A stretch of DNA of 27,808 nucleotides from Emiliania huxleyi CCMP1516. Lineage: Eukaryota; Haptophyta; Isochrysidales; Noelaerhabdaceae. The position numbers were made by a program, and so were the translations under genes. Shown piece after piece: positions 14,910-24,713 of the stretch (positions are counted from its first letter, which is position 1; the number at the start of each line of letters is the position of its first letter). Under the pieces are notes generated by a model. It searched no databases and was not told the origin of the DNA. It saw only the letters and a list, made by a program, of their open reading frames with translations. Where the stretch lies: positions 157,606 to 185,413 of the forward strand of contig NW_005200434.1 of the NCBI RefSeq assembly GCF_000372725.1, in the 5' to 3' direction.

Positions 14910-17900
14910 TCAGATCTTGAGGTCGAGGTTGGCGCGCTTGGTCACGTCCGAGCCGGGGGTGTAGCCCGCGATGTCGGGCCAAGGGCTCGTTTCGTTGCAC
15001 GCCGCCGCCACGCCGCCAGGCGAGAGGCCGCCCACGTCGGCGCAAGTGATGCCGAGGCAGTCGTAGGTGCTCTCGAAGGCGGCCTTGACCGCCGCGAAGT
15101 CGGGGTACTCGCCCTGGTCGTACAGGCCGAACTTCATCTCGTCGCTGATGGTCTTGGCAGCGGCGACGTTGCACTCGTGGACGAGGGGCAGCACGGCCGC
15201 CGTGAAGACGGCGCCCTCCGCCGCGTTCTTCTGCGACCGATCCGTACCCACCTTCGCCTCGCCCGAGATCGACTCGCCGACCTTGTACGCGTAGCGGAGC
15301 GAGCCCTGCACGAGCGGCACCGTCATCTGCTTGATGATCGTGTCGACGATGGGGCGCACGGCGGAGCAGTTGCCGTCCATGAGGTACGCCTCGCCCTTAG
15401 TGAAGTCCGCGAGCAGCTCCTTGTTGACGTTCGACAGCCCCGTGCTCCCCGACTCGCAGGTGTCAAAGTTGGCGCACCGCTTCTCCGCGAGCCGGTAAAC
15501 CATCTTGCCGGCCGAGCTGCCACCCACGTTCGGCCCCTCGAGCGAGCCGGCGTTGAAGGCGACGCCCTCGTCCCACGCGTGCACCGCCTTGTACTGAGGG
15601 CTGTCCGGCCCGAACGAGTCCGACAACTCGTTGCAGTTCAGACCGTCCGCGCAGTTCTTGCAGTCGTCGATCGCGTCCTCAAACTCGCGGATCACGTACA
15701 TCCACACGTTCATGTACGCCGTCCCCTTCTTGACCGCCTCGATCCGCGCGGCGATGGCGCCGGTGGCGTCCGCAAGAGCGGCGTGGTCGGCGTGCACCTC
15801 CTTGGACAGGTATACGATCCCCGCGGTCAGCCCCGCATTGATGCCGACCGAGGCGAGCAGCGCGATCACCAGCACGAGCGCAAACCTCCGGAAGACACGA
15901 GAGATCTTGCGCTCCCTCGCGGCCTCCTTTTGGGCCTCCCGCTCCGCCGCCTCCTTCGCGGCAATTTCCTTGGCGACGCTGCTAAGTTCTGCCGCGTCAA
16001 TGACGCCATCGTTGTTCTTGTCGAAGACCCGCATCACCGCCGACGAGGTCCTCATCACCCCCGACGGGCCGCCGCCAGACTCTGGCGGCGACGGCGGCGG
16101 CGAGAAGACGGGCGGAGAGAAGGTCGCCGTGCTGTTGCGCCGCCAGCGCAGCTGCCGGAGCACGAGGTCGGCCGTGGCAGCAAACACGCTCACGGCGAAG
16201 AGGAAAGAGAGAGGTATCGCACCACCCTCCGTGAACCACGAGAAAGTGGTGCTCGACGCGGAGGATTCCGCGGGAGCCGCTGCTGCGCCGGGGAGGCACG
16301 CCGCGGCGGCGGCGACGAAGACGGCCCACGCCGCGCCGCGCCGAGCCCCCTTTCCGCTCGCCGCGGTCGGCCAGGAGGCGACGCAGGCGATGGCGAGGAG
16401 GATGAGCACGAGGGCGGGCATGAGAAGCGGCGAGCAGCTCACGAGCGAGGACGCCTTCGAAGCGACGCCGGATGAGAAGGTAGACGCCGACGAGGCGACG
16501 GAGGCTGCCGAGGCGACGGCAGACGAGAAGGCCGAGGCCACCGCCGTCGGGCTAGGCACGGCGGGCGCGCAGCGGCCAAAGGCGGGCATGCAGACGAGGA
16601 GCAGCCACCGGAAGGCGCCCTCGGCCTTCGTGAAGCCGCCCTGCACGCAGTTGGCCGCCGCCTTGAGGCCGGCGCGACCGCCGGCGCCGCACGTGCCAGC
16701 GACGGCGCCGCACGTGCCAGCGGCGAATGGCGCCTTGCCGGACGTGGTCTGCGGCTCGCGGCGCCGGTCCGGCGACTTGCAAGGCGGCGTCTGCGGCCCG
16801 CCGCGCGGCTTCGGTCGCCGGTGCGAGCCGCGGCCGCGGCCCTTTGCCTTGCCAGACTTGCGCCTGCCCTTTGCCTTGCCAGACTTGCGCCTGCCCTTTG
16901 CCTTGCCAAACTTGGGGTTGTTGCGGCAGCGCATGGCCTTGCGCCGGCACTTGCACCCGCACCCCGACCGCTCGGCGTCCAGCTTCGCCCGCTGTATCTT
17001 GGTGAGCAAGATCGCGGCCATCGCCTTGTCGCGCACGGCGAGATAGTACTCGCGTGACGCGGCGTCGACCTGCCCCGCGTCCGCGCCCGCGCCCAGGGGC
17101 TTGGGCGCCACGGGCGCAATGCCGCCGGAGGTGGGGACTCCCGGCGACGGCGACTTCTTGCCGTCGGCGGGCGTAGCCTGGTAGCTGACGCTCTCGCCCA
17201 GCCGGCGGACTGCAGCCTCGACGCCGTCCACGTAGCCCGGTCCGGAGCCGCTGCGGGCCGACGCGGGCCCGCTCTTCCCCGCCGCCTTCGGCGTGGGCAG
17301 GCCCGGGTAGCAGGTGGTGTCCTGCAAGCGCGATAGGGGCACGCGGGAAGGGAGATTATTACCGGTGGGAGAGCGAGGAGTGCCAGGAGAGAATGCTGCG
17401 GCGCGCTCACCGCTGGGTCGGGCGCGTTGGAAACGGTCTTGGCCGGCTTCTCGACCTCCTTGGCAGCCTCCTCGGCGACGACTTCCTTAGCGACGGGCGC
17501 CTCCTCGGCGACTGCCTCCGCGGCGGCGGACACCTCGGCGGCGGCGGACTTGGTGGTCGCCTCCTTGGTGGCGGACTCCTCGGCGACGACGACCTCCTCG
17601 GTGGCGGCGGACTTGGTGGCGGACTCCTCGGCGGCGGACACCTCGGCGGCGGACTCCTCGGCGGCGGCGGACTTGGTGGACTTCATCAGCGACAACTCGC
17701 CCGCGACGTTGCCGCCGCCCGCGTCGATGCCGTCCTTGAGCGGGCCGGGCTCGCCCTCGGACGGGACGTTGGCGGTGCCGGTGCTGGCGGTGCCGGTGTC
17801 GATGCCATCCTTGAGCGAGACGGGCTCGGAGGGGATGCCGACGGCGTTGCCTCCGCCAGAGTCGATGACGGCCGTGTTGTCCGCCAGAGACGCCTGTCAG

Positions 17901-18077
17901 CCGCAGAACGCGAGAGGATAGTCTTGCAGGGAAGGCGCAGCGTTGCGCGCGTGTGCATACCCCCTCTCTCAGCCACTGCAAATTAACGCACACCTGCTTG
18001 TCAGCAAGCGGCGGCGGAGGAGAGAGCTTGAGCACGAGCTTGTCACCGGCGGCCGGCACGAACTCGAGTTTGAGCAT
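14910..18077 (-). CDS. Three-exon membrane protein with CXC-like motif, EF-hand and Cys-rich ectodomain (FEA1-like?)
   Basis: Exons 18077-17994, 17893-17411 and 17321-14910 join in phase through GT-AG introns of 100 nt (GTGTGC...TGACAG) and 89 nt (GTGAGC...TTGCAG), giving 992 residues. Exon 1 is a short start (MLKLEFVPAAGDKLVLKL). Exon 2 is acidic Ala/Glu repeats. Exon 3 has a CXC-like motif (SGCGCKCRRKAMRCRNN), three KGRRKSGKA-type basic repeats, several hydrophobic segments (about 16190-16460), a canonical EF-hand loop (DKNNDGVIDAAEL, 15984-16022), a basic segment, a clear membrane helix (FALVLVIALLASVGINAGL) and then a roughly 290-residue region with HAWDEGVAFNAGSLEG, GKMVYRLAEKRC, VPLVQGSLRYAYK and AVLPLVHECN. 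This ectodomain resembles FEA1/H43-type iron-assimilation proteins of algae as I remember them; that match needs checking. Calcium binding by the EF-hand is expected from its intact ligands. Confidence 0.72.
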
Positions 18078-18988
18078 GTTGATCGAATGAATTCCTGCAG
18101 AGAGTCAAGAAGCGGGCTCCAGAGAAGCGGGTCGCTCTCTTGCCAGAAGAGAGGGAGGGCGGTCGCGCGCGCGCGGGACAAGGGTGGGGAATGGGCAGCA
18201 GCGGACGCGTCTCGCGTCCTCCTCATACAATGGCAGCGGCTGTACCTGCGAGCGGGAGCAGGCAGGCGGTGAGAGGCAGAGGGGAACAGCCGCTCGCGCC
18301 GCGAGCAAAGGCGCATCGCATGGTAGGGGTGGTGAGGGGGCGGCGGGTTCCGTGAGCAATAGGCGTCGCGGGGGTCTAGGTGTGCAGCTTGCGGCGGCCA
18401 AGTTCGGGCGCAATGCGGCGCGGCAGCGCGAGCGGACGAGGAAAGTGCCATGGCTTGCCTCGTAGCAAAGCCGTCGGTGTACAGTGGACTGGGGAACGTG
18501 GGGTACTATTTTCAATCAAAAAGAGCGCCTTAAAGCACTACTCTATCGAGGTCTCGCGGAGCGGCAATTTTTCGTTTTTCACCGACGTGGGGAACAAAGG
18601 GAGTTGTGCCCGCGCAACATTTTTTTTCTTTTTGTGAGGAGCGGAAGGCGCGCCACTCGCCGTGCATGCAGTACAGCGTCGAGGAGTCTGCAGCCCCGGG
18701 CGCGCCCGCACGGCGATTGCCGCCTCCACTCCAACCTCATCCACTCTCACTCTGACATTCTCTCCAGAGTCCTCGCGTCGAGCCCGTGGCGCCGGAGCGC
18801 GAGCCCCAAGCTCGGGACACAGCGGGACATTGACGATCTGCGATGCCTGTGCGGTGGCAAGCTTCCTGGTGCTCCAGGCGCGCTGCGCCCGCGCGTCCGC
18901 GACGCCCGTGTGTGCCCCTGCGCGCGCCCCGCTCGCCGCGCCGCCGCCGGGCCCGTGGGGGTCTCAGGTTTGCGCGTGTGTGCCGCAG
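18078..18988. other. Divergent promoter region, first exon of next gene unresolved
   Basis: It separates the start of the membrane protein (minus) from the EA-repeat gene (plus). All frames are open in this GC-rich DNA and I cannot tell which, if any, is the first exon of the EA-repeat gene. An AT-richer patch lies at about 18500-18640. Confidence 0.45.
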
Positions 18989-19619
18989 ATGTCACGACCG
19001 AGGAGCTCCAGCAGATCCTCCAGAAAGTGCAGGCCGAGCTTGAGCGGCGCGCGGCGCTGCAGCGCGGGGCGCCCGAATCGAAGCGGTGCGTGCCCCCCCT
19101 CGCCGTGGCCGCGCTCGCCCCGCCTTGGCGAGCTTTTGCCGCGCGCGCAGGAACTCGATCTTGTGCGCCTCGGGCAAGGTGTTGCCCAGCGAGGCGGAGG
19201 TGCACGCATGGGCGCTGCTCGTCACCCAGGTGCCCAAGGGCCCGCGGAGCTTCTACAAGGACGGCGAGGCGGCGAGCGTGCGGTGGGACGCCAACGACCG
19301 CGGCCGAGCCCGAGTCGGACGGCTTGATCGAGCTCAAGAAGGGCAGGTTCCAACGCGGACTGCGACGGTGGCGCCGCCGCCGCCTGCGGCGGCGGCGGCG
19401 GAGGACGAGGAGATGGAGGTGCAGGCGGAGGTGCAGGCGGAGGTGCAGGTGGAGGCGGAGGCGGAGGCGGAGGCAGAGGCGGAGGCGGAGGCGGCGGTGG
19501 CGGCGGCGCCGAGGCAGCGCGGGGCGCCGAAGAAGCGCGGGGCAACCGCAGCAGGCGTGGCGGCTGACGAGGCGGCGCCACAGGCGCGCGAGGCGCGCCC
19601 ACGGCGCAATGCACGTTGA
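18989..19619 (+). CDS. Acidic EA-repeat protein of unknown function (at least two exons, 5' end unresolved)
   Basis: An acceptor GTGCCGCAG precedes 18989. Exon 18989-19085 encodes a coiled-coil-like DVTTEELQQILQKVQAELER. A 65-nt intron (19086-19150, GTGCGT...CGCGCAG) joins in phase ESKR to NSILCASGKVLPSEAEVHAW. Exon 19151-19619 continues with LLVTQVPKGPRSFYKDGEAA, a Pro/Ala stretch, acidic VQAEVQ and AEAEAEAE repeats (about 19410-19500), and a basic tail with PKKRG, ending at a TGA at 19619. The shape (helix, acidic repeats, basic tail) fits a nuclear or nucleic-acid-associated protein, but I do not recognise the family. Another frame reads AEPESDGLIELKKGRFQ at about 19302-19352, so a frame change or further intron is possible. 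The first exon is not identified. Confidence 0.55.
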
Positions 19620-19867
19620 CTCTGCGGCACATGCAGTGGACAGCAAACACATAGGGTGATGCGGCACGGCGGTAGATGGCCGAGGATGCAGACGGACCGT
19701 TGTATGTGTGTTGTGTATATGCTCATATCCGCGTTACCACAAAACAGTTTTTATACACTCAATCACAGGCACACGCAAAGTGAGATCGCGGCGAGACGCT
19801 AGTTCCATTCACAGTGGCACAGCTTGCCAATTTGCGATATTGACCATTTGTACATGTCGGTGCCTTC
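19620..19867. other. Intergenic
   Basis: Nothing recognisable as a gene. It presumably holds the 3' end of the EA-repeat gene; the stretch near 19700-19800 is AT-richer. Confidence 0.45.
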
Positions 19868-19960
19868 CAGAGGCAGCTGCGACCCCGCCGAGCAGACGGT
19901 GGCACACAGCAGGTGGCGCGGTGTGCCACCGTCCACTCGGCGGGATCGCAGCTGCCTCTG
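19868..19960 (-). ncRNA. Long hairpin: 40-bp inverted repeat with 13-nt loop
   Basis: The arms 19868-19907 and 19921-19960 are reverse complements except at three positions, with loop 19908-19920. For RNA made from the minus strand, all three differences become G-U wobble pairs, so the whole 40-bp stem would pair; from the plus strand they would be C-A mismatches. This bias suggests a structured RNA on the minus strand, such as a small-RNA precursor. A MITE-like inverted repeat or a DNA-level hairpin is also possible. It lies in intergenic DNA between the EA-repeat and JmjC-like genes. Confidence 0.5.
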
Positions 19961-20503
19961 CGCGTACTGGGGATGTACCTTTGTCGCGCGCCGGAGACGA
20001 CTCGACGCCGCTGAGATCGGAGATCAAGCTCTGACAGGTCGCACGTCGCTCCTTTGACGCCGACGTGACTCACCCGTGCAGATCACATCAGGACACGGTC
20101 TCGACGCGCTCGGTACGACGCCTGCGACCCGTCTTGGGTCAGGTGGCACGACGCTCATCGCGCCTACCAGCGCTGCCGTGCAGGTTGCCACGACGAGGTC
20201 GAGCACGCTTCTATACGCTCGCCCAGCCTTCCTTTCCATCCCATTAGGCAGCCTGGGAACGGTGGCGATCAGAGGCAAAGCCTACGAGGGGTGGTGGAAC
20301 CACATGTCACGGCCACCGCCGGCTCGACGCCACGATAGCCTCCGGAGGCTGACTTTGAGGCACCATCATCGGACGATGTAGACGAGTTGGGTCGCTCTCG
20401 CGGTAGCCAGATGACCTCCCATACTAGTATCATCGGAGCTCGTTCGATTTTTTGTTCGCGACGGCCGGGCCCATCCAAGCGGTGGTACCGTCTGGTGGTG
20501 TCA
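19961..20503. other. Intergenic, upstream of JmjC-like gene
   Basis: No gene is supported. The frame of the JmjC-like gene is open back to an ATG at 20387, but its extra 39 residues look unlike a protein start. Promoter elements are expected here, yet none stands out. Confidence 0.45.
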
Positions 20504-21640
20504 ATGGGGTCGCGGCGCACCCTGTGCTCGCTCGCCGTCGCGACAATCGCCACACTCCTCGCTGTTGCCGGCTGCGACGCCTCCTCGGCCGCCTGGCTGC
20601 TCGGCACGCTCCTCACAAGCCTCAGCCCAGCCGGGCTCGGAGGCAGCCGCTACAGCCCTCTCCCGTTCGCGCGGCGGCTCGAGGAGTGGGCGTACGGGCG
20701 GTGGGAAATTTCCGACCCGCCGCTCTCGCCGAGCGTGCCCTTGCCCGTGCCCGAGGTCCTCCCGACCGCCGCAACAGAGGACATCGACCTGAGGGCGCCG
20801 TTCATCGTGCGAGGGCTCTTCAACGGCTCGGCGGCGCTTGGCGCGCAGGACTGGCTGCGCGACCCGCCCGTGGGGGAGCTCGAGGTGCCGTACTACTCGA
20901 ACGCCTCCGACGGCGCGCTGCGGCCAGACAGTGTCGGCCGCCTCGCGGAGGTCGCGGACGCCATCCAGGCGGGCGGCCCGCAGAAGCTGGCGACGGAGCT
21001 CGTCTTCCGGCGCCACCCGCACCTGATCGAGCGACTCCAGCTCGCGCCTCCCCTCGCGCGCCTCTTTGGCAGCAGCACGTTTGAGCAGTGGCGGCTGGGC
21101 AAGACCCTCACCGTGCCTATCTTCATGGGCACCGGCGCCGCGGACGCCGCAGTCCGCACCGACCTGCACGCCGAGCCGATCGGCAGCGCCACACTCGCGC
21201 TGAGCGGGAGCAAGGTGTGGACGCTGGTGCCCGCGAGCGAGAGCCACCTGCTCCGGCCGTCGGTCGCCTCGGACGGCCGTGCCTTCTTCCGCACTCGGCG
21301 GGCGCACGGCGCGGCGGGCGCCCTCGCCATCGCCGAGTCGGGGGCGGCGCACTATGTGGTGGAGCAGTCTGCCGGCGACGTGCTGTGGGTGCCGACGTGG
21401 TGCTGGCACCGGGTCGACTACCAGGCGAGAGCGTGGAGACGAGAAGCGAGGCTGCGCGTGCCGGGCGCCACGTGATGCTCACGCACAGCGCGCCTGTCCC
21501 TTGAGCAGGCCGGCGTCACCGCGCTCAGCGTCTCGCTCTTCCACTTGCGCATCGGCCAGCTGCTCGGCGACAACCGCCTTTTCGCCGCCGGCCTGCTGCC
21601 CAACCTGCTGAAGGAGCTCGTCGGGTGGAAGACGCAGTGA
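20504..21640 (+). CDS. Secreted or ER-lumen JmjC/cupin-like oxygenase, GC-AG intron
   Basis: Exon 1 (20504-21424) and exon 2 (21509-21640) join in phase at an 84-nt intron that starts with GC (CAG|GCGAGA) and ends TTGAGCAG, giving 350 residues. Met 20504 is followed by a basic-hydrophobic signal or anchor (TLCSLAVATIATLLAVAG), so I choose it over Met 20387. The catalytic core is JmjC/cupin_8-like: RTDLHAEPIGSATLALSG with KVWTLVP after it, then GDVLWVPTWCWHRVDYQ. Likely iron ligands are His222, Glu224 and His302; an HxE replaces the commoner HxD. Exon 2 gives AGVTALSVSLFHLRIGQLLG and NLLKELVGWKTQ, a natural close of the fold; without splicing the protein would lose it. Members of this class hydroxylate proteins using 2-oxoglutarate; the substrate here is unknown. 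A retroelement sits 65 bp downstream. Confidence 0.82.
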
Positions 21641-21694
21641 CCGCAGTGAGATTCACCCGCGCATAACAAAAAAAATAAGAAAGGACGCCCGACC

Positions 21695-21705
21695 TAGCAG
21701 ATTTG
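21695..21705 (+). repeat. Target-site duplication, left copy (TAGCAGATTTG)
   Basis: These 11 bp recur exactly at 23161-23171, immediately after the (TTTA)n tail of the element between them, as expected of target-primed reverse transcription. Confidence 0.8.
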
Positions 21706-23160
21706 ACAAAGACCGTCATGGGAGGGGGAGGGGAGCGCGGGTGCGGCAGCAGGCGGGGGTGCCACACGGAGCGCACCACGAGAGGATCATGCGGGGAGAG
21801 GCGGGGAGAGAGACCCCGGGAGCCGCCACGAGGAGCGAACTCAGGGGCTGCCTCGTCTGTAAGGCCGCGAGGGACGCGGCGAGGAGGGCGGCACTAAAGC
21901 GAGACCCGCTGTGTCCAGTCGCGCGGAAAGCCGCGCAGCAATGGACCGAGGAAGATGAGAACCCGCCTAGGGCGACAATGGCGCACTTGCTTAGCGGCGC
22001 CTGCCTGGGGAATAGGGAGCAGGCCAGATGGTTCCTCAGAGTAGCGCGAGCGCAGACGGGGACGGCGATCAGCAAAGTAGCCCAGGCGGCACCCGACTCC
22101 AAGGATACGCTGAAGACGCTGAGGAAAGCGCATGTCGCTGCGCTGAAGGGCTCACGCTATAGGGTGCTGGATGAGGACGGGTACGATGCACTAGCCCCAG
22201 CCGTCGGGGGGGTGTTGCCGGCGCTGGTAGATGATCTCTCGGAGAAGAGCCGGAGGGACCTTGGCGCCGGGGTCACGAGGAACTTGCAAGTCGTGGCCGA
22301 GGCGGCGACGGGAGCGGTGCAGAGGTGGATCCAGCTCAATGATGAGGCTACGGTGCGCATAATGAAGAGAGAGGAACACATCGAGTGGCTGAGGAAGCTC
22401 TTCACTGGGTGGAAGGAGGCTCGGCCGGCCTTGAGGGAGTCGCGGAGGAGGAGGGATAACGGAGGTAACGTGCAGACAGGCCAGCAGCCAGTGGGACGAA
22501 CGAGGGCCGCGACGGCGGCTCAAGCGGGAGGGAGCGGAGACGGTGGGCAGCGAGCGAAGTGGGTGAGACTGATGATGCTCCTTCGACTTAGGGAGCGGTG
22601 CAGCTGCTGGGCGGGCTTCAGGCTGGTGCTCACGCGAAAAGGAATCGACGCGATGTACAAAGCATACAAGAAGAGGAGAAAGAAGAGGAGGGACATCAGT
22701 GGTGACGAAACAGAAGCTAGCGCAGACGAGGGCAGGGCAGACCCGGGGACGGCGGAGTCGGAGCAGACGGCATCGGCCGCCGAGGAAACGTTGGGAAGAG
22801 GCACGAGGAGGGCGGCGACCTCGACCGACTTGGACTATGGAGGACCCGTCACCAGACGACGCAGGGCAGACGACGGGGAGGCGGAGCAGACGCGCAGGGC
22901 GAGACGAGGGAGGGAGCAGGATGTTGCTGAGATCAGCAGGAGACTTAGCAGGAGGATGTACGAGCTACGACGAGATTAGGAGCAGCAGGGACCCGAGGGA
23001 CCATGTGGAAGACGGCTAGTGCTAGTCCCCCATCGGGAGGACGACCCCGGCTAGTCGCCGACCACACCCACAAAGAACCCTGCACAAAGACCGCAGGGCG
23101 GGGACTTGTTCCTTTCCCCCATCTCCTAGTAGAGGTGTCCGTTTTATTTATTTATTTATT
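21706..23160 (+). mobile_element. 5'-truncated non-LTR (LINE-type) retrotransposon, copy B
   Basis: The element is bounded by an exact 11-bp direct repeat and ends on the plus strand in a (TTTA)n tail (23142-23160). Its frame (21741-22979, 412 residues) starts with a zinc-knuckle-like C-x2-C...H-x5-C (GCLVCKAARD, MAHLLSGACLG; Cys37, Cys40, His82, Cys88), as often found beyond the reverse transcriptase of LINEs. A long basic, Arg-rich C-terminal region follows. The central part matches copy A at 1126-1600. No reverse transcriptase core is present, consistent with 5' truncation, so this copy cannot move by itself. It lies 65 bp past the JmjC-like stop codon, apparently inserted in intergenic DNA. 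The frame is open and little decayed, suggesting a recent insertion. Assignment to LINE rests on structure and the zinc-knuckle, not on a reverse transcriptase match. Confidence 0.75.
23142..23160 (+). repeat. (TTTA)n tail of the retrotransposon
   Basis: About five TTTA units close the element directly before the right target-site duplication. Simple-repeat 3' tails are typical of several LINE clades. Confidence 0.8.
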
Positions 23161-23171
23161 TAGCAGATTTG
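23161..23171 (+). repeat. Target-site duplication, right copy (TAGCAGATTTG)
   Basis: It is an exact match of 21695-21705 and directly follows the TTTA tail. Confidence 0.8.
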
Positions 23172-23363
23172 GGTACTTGCCCCCGGCAAGCGCGTTTGTT
23201 CACGTAATCGTAAACGCACAACCCCGGGCCCGAAATCGCACAGAGTCACGCAACTCTGGGTCCCAGGCGCCAGGGAAGGCGAGCAAAAACCTTATCGCGC
23301 GCGCTAGACGCCGACTCGGAGGCCGCACCGGTCAGGCGCGCAGCCGGAGAGAGAGGGAGGCGC

Positions 23364-23549
23364 TCAATCGCCGCACGCGGCGAGCGCCTCCATCATCTCC
23401 GCCTCATACGCACCCTCCACCCCCGCGCCCGCGCCTGTAGCGTCCGTGCGCGCGAGGATGGCCTCGCCGGGTGGTGCGGCCGCAGCAGCTATGGCAGCAA
23501 CCGCAACAGAGGCAGCAGCAGCGGCAGAAGTGTTCACGCGTTTGTTCAC
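23364..23549 (-). CDS. Possible small protein or 3' exon
   Basis: The 61-residue minus-strand frame begins with an alanine-rich stretch (SAAAAASVAVAAIAAAAAPP) and ends with EGAYEAEMMEALAACGD, which looks like real protein rather than shadow. A second minus-strand start at 23667 in another frame could be an upstream exon, divergent from the EBP-like gene. No function can be given. The Ala-rich start may simply reflect a GCN repeat. Confidence 0.3.
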   Translation of the reverse strand: MNKRVNTSAAAAASVAVAAIAAAAAPPGEAILARTDATGAGAGVEGAYEAEMMEALAACGD

Positions 23550-23670
23550 AGCTCAAGAGAGTCAAAAAACTTGCGTAGATCGGCCGGCACACAGCGGAGT
23601 CTCTCGCTGAAATCAACCCCTCAGAGCTCGCATTCCGGTCAATCGAAAACCCACGCGCCTTTCTCAACCA

Positions 23671-24363
23671 ATGGCCCTCCGCACGGCGCGTGCTCCTGTT
23701 GGGTGGCTGCCGTACTCGCCCGTGGCATTCGCAACCGCGGTGGTGCTGATTAACGCCGCCGTTCGCCTCACTGAGAGCGGCGGCCTCGAGCTGCGGCCGT
23801 TATCTGGCGCTGCTGCCATGCTGTCATCTCCGCCGATGCTCTGCTGTGCAGCCGCCGTAGCAGCTGGATGCTCTTGGGCCTGCCGCGCACAGCTCCCGCG
23901 AGTCGACCGGCTGGCAGCGATCTGGCACCTTGTGAACGCGACCTTCTTCTTCTTTGGGTGCGACGTGATGAGCGGCTTGTTTGGCGTCGTGCCGGCGATG
24001 TCGGAGCAGTACCTGACGATGGACCGGCGGCATGAACGGCGCAGGCACGAGCTCGACGCGATGTACTGGGCCGAACTCGCCGTCCACATCCCCTTCTCGG
24101 CGGCCGTCTTTTACGGCTACGTCTCCCGGTCCGCGTGGACGCCGCTGCTGGAGTCCTTCCTCGGAGGCGTGACTCTCCTTGGCACTCTGGCATACTACGT
24201 GCCCGAGCTTCTCACCGGAGGGCACAACTGGCTCCCGGGCGCGGTCGGGGTCGCCACCACCGCCCTAGGCGGGGTCTGGATCGCGGTGCCTCTCTGCCTG
24301 CTGGCGCGATCGGTCCGGCAGGGCGGCGGCGGCTCCGCCGGCGAGTCGTGGAGGGCGAGGTGA
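23671..24363 (+). CDS. EBP-like (emopamil-binding / sterol isomerase-related, EXPERA) membrane protein
   Basis: The protein has 230 residues with about five hydrophobic segments. It follows the EBP pattern: an IWHLVN motif in a helix (His86), then EQYLTMDRRH (115-121) in the position of EBP's KEYAKGDSR, then YWAEL with Glu135, then a LGTLAYYVPEL helix (170-180), and GVWIAVPL with Trp203 in the final helix. Human EBP isomerises the sterol delta-8 double bond to delta-7 in the ER, using a His and acidic residues in its helices. The Glu four residues after that His is Ala90 here, so this may be a diverged relative with altered or no isomerase activity, a ligand-binding protein, or a different EXPERA member. 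The start at 23671 leaves a short N-terminus before the first helix. There is no intron. Confidence 0.65.
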   Translation: MALRTARAPVGWLPYSPVAFATAVVLINAAVRLTESGGLELRPLSGAAAMLSSPPMLCCAAAVAAGCSWACRAQLPRVDRLAAIWHLVNATFFFFGCDVMSGLFGVVPAMSEQYLTMDRRHERRRHELDAMYWAELAVHIPFSAAVFYGYVSRSAWTPLLESFLGGVTLLGTLAYYVPELLTGGHNWLPGAVGVATTALGGVWIAVPLCLLARSVRQGGGGSAGESWRAR

Positions 24364-24713
24364 GGAGCGCACCGGACGTGTGGCTGCCACGTGGCGACAG
24401 CTTGTTGACTGTTGTCTAAATCGCGGACCGCCGGGTGACCGCTGTTGCGCCCACGTAGCACGTTCCCCGCCACCTTCGAGGGATATGCGTCTCAGCCTCT
24501 CAGGTCCGGAGTTCTACGCTCTTGAGTCTCCTAATGATCCCTAGCTCTCGCCGAAGGCTGAAGAAAAATCGTACCGTGTACTCCGATCTCACACACCGGA
24601 ATGAGCAAAATGAGGCGAGCGACTGTGAGAGATCGGTGTGAGGCCGCGGGAGCAGCAGACGTTCAGTTTAGCCGATCAGTGGCATCTGGTGACCACCCTC
24701 GTACGCCCCCTGC
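24364..24713. other. Convergent intergenic
   Basis: It lies between the 3' ends of the EBP-like and LOG-like genes. No gene or clear signal is visible. Confidence 0.5.

Noticed and set aside
14910..14940. A 30-nt intron (GTGACC...CTCAAG) joining the membrane protein to the Cys module
   Set aside because: It would run straight into the same TGA in frame, so it does not rescue the join.
14691..16475. 594-residue plus-strand frame
   Set aside because: It is the antisense of the membrane-protein gene and has no motif of its own.
16439..17695. Separate 418-residue minus-strand gene
   Set aside because: Its first part is exon 2 of the three-exon membrane protein; past 17411 it reads intron and then a shadow frame.
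20387..20503. Earlier start for the JmjC-like gene
   Set aside because: The extra 39 residues are Arg/Ser-rich shadow-like sequence and would hide the signal peptide that follows Met 20504.
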